From: CAIZQW01 sp942493055
GTDB lineage: Bacteria > Verrucomicrobiota > Kiritimatiellia > RFP12 > UBA1067
Reading direction: 5' to 3'
Assembly (NCBI GenBank): GCA_942493055.1
Contig: OW818680.1
Coordinates: forward strand, 5,270,001-5,334,000
Length of the DNA: 64,000 nt
Position numbers and translations under genes: made by a program
In this document: piece after piece, positions 58,727-64,000 of the stretch
Layout: the number at the start of each line of letters is the position of its first letter
Position numbering within the stretch: position 1 is the stretch's first letter
Notes under the pieces: generated by a model
What the model saw: the letters and a program-made list of their open reading frames with translations, nothing else
What the model was told of the DNA's origin: nothing
Databases searched by the model: none

Positions 58727-59047
58727 CAACTTGAGGGTATAGGTCATGGCTTCAATGGTCTCGCCCTGCTGAACAATAACAATGTCTTTCCTGTCCATGC
58801 CCCCCGTGTATGAGGTGCCACCGCTCGTTTTTGCATGTTCCTGTGCTCCATGCATGGGGTTCAGCCCTAACAACGTGTCTGCCGAGATGCCGACTGCTCT
58901 CACGACCTGAGCAAGCACCTCAATATCAGGAACACGCTCACCCTTTTCATACCGCTGGTAAGTGGTTAAAGGAATGCCAAGTTTCCTGCAAAAAGCGCTC
59001 TGGGTCAGGCTGCCGCGTAAGCCTCGCATATGTTCTGCAAATGTCAT
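58718..59047 (-). CDS. XRE-family HTH regulator
   Basis: 109 residues from the ATG at 59047, preceded on its strand by GAGGAGGT; a longer frame from 59080 has no such site. Residues ~5-58 are a Cro/C1-type helix-turn-helix (SLTQSAFCRKLGIPLTTYQRYEKGERVPD). The remaining ~45 residues (IVIVQQGETIEAM) are of unknown role. It is divergent from the V-type ATPase subunit gene and convergent with AraC. A dyad over its -10 box suggests autoregulation. Confidence 0.85.
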   Translation of the reverse strand: MTFAEHMRGLRGSLTQSAFCRKLGIPLTTYQRYEKGERVPDIEVLAQVVRAVGISADTLLGLNPMHGAQEHAKTSGGTSYTGGMDRKDIVIVQQGETIEAMTYTLKLLR

Positions 59048-59062
59048 ACAGTACCTCCTCTT

Positions 59063-59080
59063 TTGATTATACTTTATCAA
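59063..59080. promoter_or_regulatory. Imperfect dyad over the XRE gene -10 box
   Basis: TTGAT (59063-59067 region) and ATCAA (59076-59080) flank a TATAAT read on the minus strand (59071-59066), 19 bases before the XRE start. On the plus strand the overlapping TATACT (59068-59073) faces subunit K. One protein bound here could block both directions. Confidence 0.4.
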
Positions 59081-59229
59081 CTGCAGCGCGTTTGGGGTAG
59101 AGTCAATATTTGCAGTGTAGGTTTTTACATGATAAAAAAAGTCCCGTGAAGGAACGACAAATGGCTGGAAAAAGAAGAGGTGCTGCGCTATTATTAAAAA
59201 ATCAATTTTTAAAAACGAGGAGTTTTTGT

Positions 59230-59691
59230 ATGGATGCAGCAGTAGCGATGAGTCAGGCGTATGGTATAGCAGGTGCGGTCGTATGCCTAGGATTGAGCGC
59301 GACAGGTTCTGCTCTGGGAACGGGCGTGGCAGCAGCCTCAGCCGTGGGGGCCTGGAAGAAGTGTTATGCGCAGAACAAGTCGGCTCCGTTTTTGTTGCTC
59401 ACGTATGTGGGGGCGCCGATCACACAGACGCTCTATGGCATGATCTTGATGTTCACGATGTTCGATAAAGCGCAGGTGGGCTTCCCCTTGCTGATCCTCG
59501 GCGCTTTCTCCGGTCTGGCCATTGGTTTTTCAGCCTTCTATCAAGGCAGGGCTGGCGCAGCAGCAGCGGATGCCCACGGAGAGACCGGACAAGGCCTCAC
59601 GAACAATCTCGCAGCGCTGGGCATTATTGAGACCGTGGCGATCTTTACAATGGTATTCACCTTGATCGCTGTCGGCAAGATGAGCGTGTAA
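59230..59691 (+). CDS. ntpK: V-type ATPase subunit K (proteolipid)
   Basis: 153 residues from the ATG at 59230, with GAGGAG nine bases upstream; a longer frame from 59110 lacks this. Four helices in two hairpins with Gly/Ala-rich faces (GLSATGSALGTGVAAASAVGAW, then GLAIGFSAFYQGRAGAAAADA) are the pattern of the duplicated V-type c-ring subunit. The essential carboxylate is Glu in IIETVAIF of helix 4, while helix 2 has Gln in ITQTLYG, as is usual for the double-hairpin form. It binds protons or sodium in the membrane ring. No other V-ATPase gene is within the window, so it stands alone here, followed by a strong terminator. Confidence 0.9.
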   Translation: MDAAVAMSQAYGIAGAVVCLGLSATGSALGTGVAAASAVGAWKKCYAQNKSAPFLLLTYVGAPITQTLYGMILMFTMFDKAQVGFPLLILGAFSGLAIGFSAFYQGRAGAAAADAHGETGQGLTNNLAALGIIETVAIFTMVFTLIAVGKMSV

Positions 59692-59716
59692 GCCAAATGG
59701 CAGGTTGAAGACGAAA

Positions 59717-59750
59717 AAAAGAAGAGCAGCCATCAGGCTGCTCTTCTTTT
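59717..59750. terminator. Bidirectional rho-independent terminator
   Basis: A 15-bp perfect stem (59717-59731 with 59736-59750) closes an ATCA loop and has A-rich and T-rich flanks. It lies between the convergent subunit K and EF-G-like genes and should end both transcripts. Confidence 0.9.
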
Positions 59751-59769
59751 TTGGGGTGACCCCGGTCTT

Positions 59770-61794
59770 TTATTCATCAGCATCAGCAACATGGTGCTTC
59801 ACCGCTTCAGCGATGATCTTCTGCGCCACGTTCGACGGAACAATGTCATACCGGTCAAAGGCCATGACGAAAGAGCCCTGCCCGCCCGTGATCGAGCGCA
59901 GTTCCGCAGCATACTTGAAGAGCTCCGCCATGGGCACTTCTGCGGTGATGACCTGTACACCCTCGTCAGCTTCCATACCGAGTACGCGGCCACGCTTGTG
60001 CGGCATATCCCCGCTGATCGCCCCCATGAAGGCTTCAGGGATGGTGATCTTCAGCTTCATGATCGGCTCCAGCAGAACCGGACGGGCCTTGGTCATGCCT
60101 TCGCGCAGGGCGCCCCGGCCCGCGATCTTAAAGGCGATTTCAGAGGAGTCCACATCGTGGAAGGCGCCGTCGTAGACTTCGATGTTGATGCCCTGGACTG
60201 GATAGCCCGCAATGGCGCCGGCCAGCATGCCTTCATTCACGCCCTTTAAGATGGCCGGGATGAAGTTGCCCGGGATCGAGCCGCCCACGGTCTTGTTCAT
60301 GAACCACTCCCCGGTCTCCCCTTCGCGGCGCGGATAGACGCGGAGATAGACTTCGCCGAACTGGCCGCGTCCGCCGGATTGCTTCTTGTGGCGATAATGT
60401 CCTTCGCCCATGGCTGTGACGGTTTCGCGGTAGGGCACTTTGGGTGTTGAGAGTTCCACGCTGACGTTGGACTGCGACTTCATGAGGTTGACGGTCACAT
60501 CGATATGGACGTCGCCAAGCCCCTTCAGCACGACTTCCTTGGTCTCGGTGTTTTTCTCGTAGTGCATGGTCGGGTCTGCATCGAGGATGCGGTGGATGGC
60601 TGTGCTGAGCTTGTCTTCGTCGGCTTGCGTCTTGGCTGCAAGCGCCATGAAGAAGACGGGCTGCGGGAATTCGATCTCCGGTAACTTGCCGGTGAACCCT
60701 GCTGCGAGCGTATGGCCTGTCTTGACCGTTTTAAATTTGGGGATGGCGACGATATCGCCCGGGACAGCCTTCGCAATGGGCACTTGCTTTTTGCCCAGCA
60801 CCTGGACCATGCCGGAAACCGTCTCTTTGCTGTCCGTCGAATTGTTTTGGATCGACATGCCCGGCGTCATGGTGCCACTCAGGATGCGTACGTAGTTGAG
60901 CTGCCCGATGAAGGGGTCAGCCGCGGTGCGCCAGACTTGAGCAATGAGCGGTCCATTCGGATCAGCCTTGATCACCTGGCCCGACACGTCCTTGAATTCG
61001 CGTTCGCCGGGTGCCGGGAGAAGGCGGCAGATACTGGTGATGAGTTCGGTGACGCCGATATCCTTCAACGACATCACGCTGTAAATGGGATGCACGGTTC
61101 CTGCATCGATGCCGATATGGAGGCCCTTCCGGATCTCTTCAGGGGAGAGCGTGCCGTCAGCGAAATATTTTTCCATGAGCGCTTCATCGGCTTCCGCAGC
61201 GGCTTCAGCCAGGGACTGATGGATCTCCTCCAGATTGGCAGGCAGATCCGTCGCCTCGAGCAGGTTGGTGACAGAGGTCGGGTTGACAAGTGCTGTAACC
61301 GGGACGCAATTCATGCCGAAGGTTTCACGGATGGACGTGAGCGTCTTTTCAAAGTTGGCGTTGTCCTTGTCGAGCCCGGTGATGACGAAGCCGACAGCCG
61401 GCAAATCCGAATCCTTGCAGGCCTTCCAGGCGCGGCGCGTGCCGACCTGAACGCCCGAGACCGCGTCAACCGTAATCAAGGCGAAGTCGGCTGCGTGGAT
61501 CGCGCCGAGAACCTGTCCGTAGAAATCCATAAAGCCTGGGGCATCTGTGAAAACGAGGCGATAGTTTTCATTGTTCAATGCATACTCGCCCATGAACGGG
61601 TTTGCGAAAATGCTGATTTTACGATTCTTCTCCTCTTCGGAGGTGTCAGAAATGCTTGAGCCGTTGGCAACGAGTCCGAGTCGATCGTTTAACCCCAATT
61701 TAAATGCGAGCGCGTCAGTCAGCGTTGTCTTTCCAGTTCCACTGTGTCCGAGAATCACAAAATTTCGAATATTAGCAGCAGGTACATCACTCAT
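59770..61794 (-). CDS. fusA2: EF-G paralogue with degenerate GTPase motifs
   Basis: 674 residues, close to EF-G length. Domains I-V of the elongation factor G family are recognisable: P-loop GHSGTGKT at 16-23, domain IV (YRHKKQSGGRGQFGEVYLRVYPR in pieces), and the C-terminal RGRVLGMEADEGVQVITAEVP. Two GTPase motifs differ from the norm: DxPGH reads DAPGF (84-88), so the catalytic His is Phe88, and NKxD reads TGLD (139-142). Related EF-G-2 proteins also have changed G3 motifs. It may bind guanine nucleotide weakly or hydrolyse GTP differently, so a special translation or ribosome-associated role is likely. A possible promoter lies 50-90 bp upstream. Confidence 0.9.
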   Translation of the reverse strand: MSDVPAANIRNFVILGHSGTGKTTLTDALAFKLGLNDRLGLVANGSSISDTSEEEKNRKISIFANPFMGEYALNNENYRLVFTDAPGFMDFYGQVLGAIHAADFALITVDAVSGVQVGTRRAWKACKDSDLPAVGFVITGLDKDNANFEKTLTSIRETFGMNCVPVTALVNPTSVTNLLEATDLPANLEEIHQSLAEAAAEADEALMEKYFADGTLSPEEIRKGLHIGIDAGTVHPIYSVMSLKDIGVTELITSICRLLPAPGEREFKDVSGQVIKADPNGPLIAQVWRTAADPFIGQLNYVRILSGTMTPGMSIQNNSTDSKETVSGMVQVLGKKQVPIAKAVPGDIVAIPKFKTVKTGHTLAAGFTGKLPEIEFPQPVFFMALAAKTQADEDKLSTAIHRILDADPTMHYEKNTETKEVVLKGLGDVHIDVTVNLMKSQSNVSVELSTPKVPYRETVTAMGEGHYRHKKQSGGRGQFGEVYLRVYPRREGETGEWFMNKTVGGSIPGNFIPAILKGVNEGMLAGAIAGYPVQGINIEVYDGAFHDVDSSEIAFKIAGRGALREGMTKARPVLLEPIMKLKITIPEAFMGAISGDMPHKRGRVLGMEADEGVQVITAEVPMAELFKYAAELRSITGGQGSFVMAFDRYDIVPSNVAQKIIAEAVKHHVADADE

Positions 61795-61854
61795 AACGAA
61801 ACATCCAATCTCTTTTTAGTGTTTAAGTTATCCTTGACTCGAGAATACTGTGAA

Positions 61855-61884
61855 AGTATCTCAAAACGCTTTATACTAGCGCAA
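61855..61884 (-). promoter_or_regulatory. Promoter of the EF-G-like gene
   Basis: On the minus strand, TTGCGC (61884-61879), an 18-bp spacer and GATACT (61860-61855). The leader to the ATG at 61794 is about 55 bases. Confidence 0.4.
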
Positions 61885-61912
61885 GCGAAAACTTGGCCTT
61901 TTGAAATTATTT

Positions 61913-63517
61913 TCAGCGTGTGAGGAAGCGGCCACGGCGCTGGCCTGTGAAGCGGCCCTCTTGAAAGGGGTGTGCGCCGTTGACAAAGACATGGCTCATG
62001 CCGGTTGAAAACTGGTGCGGCGCGGCATACGTTGCAGTGTCGTTAAAGGACTCACGCTTAAAGACAATGACATCCGCAAAGGCGCCGACACGCAGGATGC
62101 CCCGGTCGCGGATGCCAAAGGCTGAAGCCGGCAGACTGGTCATGCGCCGGATGGTCTCTTCAATGGACAACCCGAGCTTGCCTGTCAGCACGGAGATAAA
62201 CCTGGGCATGGTGCCGTAGGCGCGCGGATGGGGGTGGTCTTCGCCCAGGACGCCCCAGGGCGCGCGCAGCGAGGCGTCGCTGCCCGGCATGATCCAGGGT
62301 TCCGAGAGGATGCGGAGCATGTTCGCTTCGCACATGCCGAAGAAGAATGCGCCGGTTCGCGTCTCGTCCAGTTCGATGATGCGGCAGAGGGTTTGGCCAA
62401 TGGTTAAGCCGAACTGCTGTGCAGCCTCCGTCAGGGTCTTGCCGCTGACGGCGCGCACCTCTGGCGTCCAGCCGCCGCCAATCATGACCGTGGACCAATC
62501 GCGCGTCCGGGCATCGAGTTCCTCCTCGATGCGTCTGCGGGTCGCGGGGGTGCGTAAATTCGCGAGGATGACATCGCGTCCGCCCGCGGACGACCATTCC
62601 GGCAGGACGATGTCAAGGTCGGTCCCGCTGGCCACATACGGATAGCGGTCCGCATGGACGCACAACCCGTTTTGACGGGCCTGGTTGAGCGTGGCGAGCA
62701 AGGTGTCGATTTTTTGCCAGTTGTTCGCACCGGAGGTCTTCAGATGCGAAATCTGCGCATGAATCCCCGTGGTCTCCACCAGCCGGAGAACTTCGTCGAC
62801 AGACTCCAGCAACGTGTCGCCTTCGTTGCGGATATGGGAGGCGTACATGCCCCCTGCCTGGGCCGCGGTATGGGCGAGCGCCTCGATTTCAAGCGAAGTG
62901 GCGAATTTTCCAGGCTGGTAGAGCAACCCTGTCGAGAGGCCCCAGCCACCCTCAGCCAGCGCCTGTTCCAGACGGCGCTGGAGCTCCTTGATCTCATCAG
63001 CGGTCGCCTCGCGAGGGTCATACCCCATGACACCGGCGCGAAGCGTGTTGTGGCCGATGAACTGGACCGTGTTGATGGCCGGGGCCACTTCGTCAAAGAG
63101 TTCACGGTATTCCGCTACGGTCGACCACGTCGGCCCTGCCTTCTGCTCCTCGGCCCCCGCAGCATGGCGCTTGGCTTTCGGATAGAATCGCGCGGCCCAG
63201 TCTGAGGGCAGCCGTGCTTTGTCCAGGCGCGGCGCGCTCGAGCCGCCGCACTGCCCGTTGACTTCAGTCGTGATCCCTTGAGTCAGCTTGCTGGGCGCGT
63301 CAGGTTCGATGAGCAGGTAGGTGTCGGAATGCGCATGCGCATCGATGAACCCCGGCGTGACGAGCTGACCTCTCGCATCAAGGGTTACGGCTGCTTGCGC
63401 AGACGAAAGGTCGCCCAGCGCAACGATCCGCTCGCCGGAAAGGGCGATATCCATGATGCGAGCGGGTGAACCGGTTCCGTCAATGACGTGTCCGTTCTGA
63501 ATAATGAAATCGTACAT
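61913..63517 (-). CDS. N-acyl-D-amino-acid deacylase (D-aminoacylase)
   Basis: 534 residues from the ATG at 63517, preceded on its strand by AAGGAT; a longer frame from 63619 covers part of the next gene and is rejected. An amidohydrolase: GFIDAHAHSD carries the metal-binding HxH, followed by the family marks TTEVNGQCGGSSAP (with the bridging Cys), GHNTLR, ASHIRNEGD, ISHLKTSG and the late GSDAS motif. The usual end of the family (HPFQEGRFTGQRRGRFL) is present. It removes acyl groups from N-acyl-D-amino acids or related N-acyl compounds using zinc, in the cytoplasm. It starts 10 bp after the DUF493 gene and is co-transcribed with it. Confidence 0.92.
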   Translation of the reverse strand: MYDFIIQNGHVIDGTGSPARIMDIALSGERIVALGDLSSAQAAVTLDARGQLVTPGFIDAHAHSDTYLLIEPDAPSKLTQGITTEVNGQCGGSSAPRLDKARLPSDWAARFYPKAKRHAAGAEEQKAGPTWSTVAEYRELFDEVAPAINTVQFIGHNTLRAGVMGYDPREATADEIKELQRRLEQALAEGGWGLSTGLLYQPGKFATSLEIEALAHTAAQAGGMYASHIRNEGDTLLESVDEVLRLVETTGIHAQISHLKTSGANNWQKIDTLLATLNQARQNGLCVHADRYPYVASGTDLDIVLPEWSSAGGRDVILANLRTPATRRRIEEELDARTRDWSTVMIGGGWTPEVRAVSGKTLTEAAQQFGLTIGQTLCRIIELDETRTGAFFFGMCEANMLRILSEPWIMPGSDASLRAPWGVLGEDHPHPRAYGTMPRFISVLTGKLGLSIEETIRRMTSLPASAFGIRDRGILRVGAFADVIVFKRESFNDTATYAAPHQFSTGMSHVFVNGAHPFQEGRFTGQRRGRFLTR

Positions 63518-63527
63518 AACATCCTTG

Positions 63528-63815
63528 TTACAAGACCATTCGAACACCAGCCACTTGTTTAATGACCGTGGCAAACGCTTCCATTTCCGTGCGGCTCTGC
63601 ATCGTGATCGACACCGCAAAGGCGGTGTAATGTCCAGCGGAAGAGGCCCGAGCAGCCACCAAGGGGGCAGTCACGTCAAAGGGTTTGACCGCATCCAGGA
63701 GCGCCTGTTCCGCCTGCGCTTCCGTATCCGTGATAATTCGAAAATGAAAAAGCGCCGGATATTCTACCTCCCCTTGCAACTGGGGTTCCTGGCGTGTATC
63801 GCGTTGTTTTATCAT
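63528..63815 (-). CDS. DUF493 (YbeD-like) protein
   Basis: 95 residues from the ATG at 63815; longer starts up to 63884 lie in the promoter and upstream DNA. The small ACT-like fold is recognisable: YPALFHFRIITDTE at the first strand, SSAGHYTAFAVSITMQSRTEMEAFATVIKQVAGVRMVL in short pieces, which is typical of the YbeD family (DUF493). YbeD-like proteins are of unknown function and may be regulatory. The -10 box ends seven bases before the ATG, so the mRNA is probably leaderless. It heads an operon with the D-aminoacylase. Confidence 0.8.
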   Translation of the reverse strand: MIKQRDTRQEPQLQGEVEYPALFHFRIITDTEAQAEQALLDAVKPFDVTAPLVAARASSAGHYTAFAVSITMQSRTEMEAFATVIKQVAGVRMVL

Positions 63816-63822
63816 GCGCAAA

Positions 63823-63851
63823 ACTATAGCATGCCTGCGGCTCACTGTCGA
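63823..63851 (-). promoter_or_regulatory. Promoter of the DUF493/D-aminoacylase operon (leaderless)
   Basis: Minus strand: TCGACA (63851-63846), 17-bp spacer, TATAGT (63828-63823). The ATG at 63815 is seven bases downstream, with no room for a ribosome-binding site. Confidence 0.55.
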
Positions 63852-63916
63852 GTCAGGGTTGCGCAGCGCCACCCCCATTGTCAATTCATTCCATAGAAAT
63901 TAAATTTTCTAGGGGA

Positions 63917-63945
63917 TTGACGAAACATCGAAAAGGGGATATACT
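63917..63945 (+). promoter_or_regulatory. Promoter for a gene beyond the right edge
   Basis: TTGACG (63917-63922), 17-bp spacer and TATACT (63940-63945). The window ends in GATGGAGG, a strong ribosome-binding site, so a plus-strand gene should begin within about ten bases after position 64000. Confidence 0.6.
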
Positions 63946-64000
63946 GAAATCTGTTGGTGAGAGTAGCTTTTTTTGGCTATTTTTTTGTTAGAGATGGAGG

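Noticed and set aside
1..64000. tRNA and rRNA genes
   Set aside because: I looked for T-arm and anticodon patterns and rRNA core segments between genes and saw none; a covariance search would be needed to exclude a divergent tRNA.

Overview
The window looks like chromosomal DNA from a PVC-superphylum bacterium, most likely Kiritimatiellota or a Lentisphaerota relative. This is an inference from three things: secreted GH106, GH2, GH5 and GH32/43-like hydrolases, very large VWA/TPR proteins, and many GC-rich hairpin repeats between genes (for example GCGGGCA-AGA-TGCCCGC). I saw no rRNA, tRNA, CRISPR array or phage genes.

Layout. 1-1.8 kb: the N-terminal part of an LplT-like transporter fused to a PlsC acyltransferase, and a small membrane protein (minus strand). 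2.0-3.5 kb: a sigma54-type activator with a palindrome over its -10 box. 3.5-4.2 kb: a hairpin-rich block bounded by inverted repeats. 4.4-7.0 kb: a small lipoprotein, a one-helix membrane protein and a shikimate kinase/3-dehydroquinate synthase fusion. 7.5-18.3 kb: two GH106-like enzymes, a GH32/43-like propeller protein and a GH2 beta-mannosidase-like enzyme. 18.5-32.2 kb: a secreted nuclease-fold protein, a secreted metallopeptidase, a FecR/VIT/VWA/TPR protein of about 2,900 residues, a secreted alpha/beta hydrolase and a GH5-like enzyme. 32.7-43.2 kb (minus strand): a long gene cluster ordered unknown secreted protein, argH, ExbB, ExbD, TPR protein, membrane-anchored VWA protein, aroC, secreted nucleoside hydrolase. 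Inverted copies of one ~290-bp repeat lie at 32.3-32.7 and 44.9-45.2 kb, outside this cluster and a divergent DUF116-polyprenyl synthase fusion. 45.2-48.2 kb: two coupled membrane proteins, a DUF4143 ATPase and a PLD-like protein. 48.3-54.9 kb: a TetR-RND tripartite efflux operon with a palindromic operator. 55.0-58.7 kb: TMEM43-like protein, NSS transporter and AraC regulator. 58.7-63.8 kb: XRE regulator, V-type ATPase subunit K, a divergent EF-G paralogue, D-aminoacylase and a DUF493 protein.

How the genes fit together. The 7-32 kb region reads as a polysaccharide-degrading district: exported rhamnosidase-, mannosidase- and glucanase-type enzymes with a secreted esterase-like protein. The ExbB-ExbD-TPR-VWA cluster has the parts of an energised envelope machine, but a VWA domain stands where TonB/TolA would have its C-terminal domain.

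The least explained signal is a family of small twin-hairpin repeats. Each has two adjacent 7-8-bp hairpins, usually enclosed by a GGGAG/CTCCC-type clamp. The stem sequences differ from copy to copy, yet the two loops of a copy are complementary: GTCT/AGAC, GCCT/AGGC, CTTC/GAAG, TCT/AGA, and GGATC/GACCC at 4 of 5. Three copies sit inside inverted-repeat elements of 108-148 bp, and one of those is nested in the ~290-bp repeat. This pattern suggests a mobile or dispersed structured element with a kissing-loop core.
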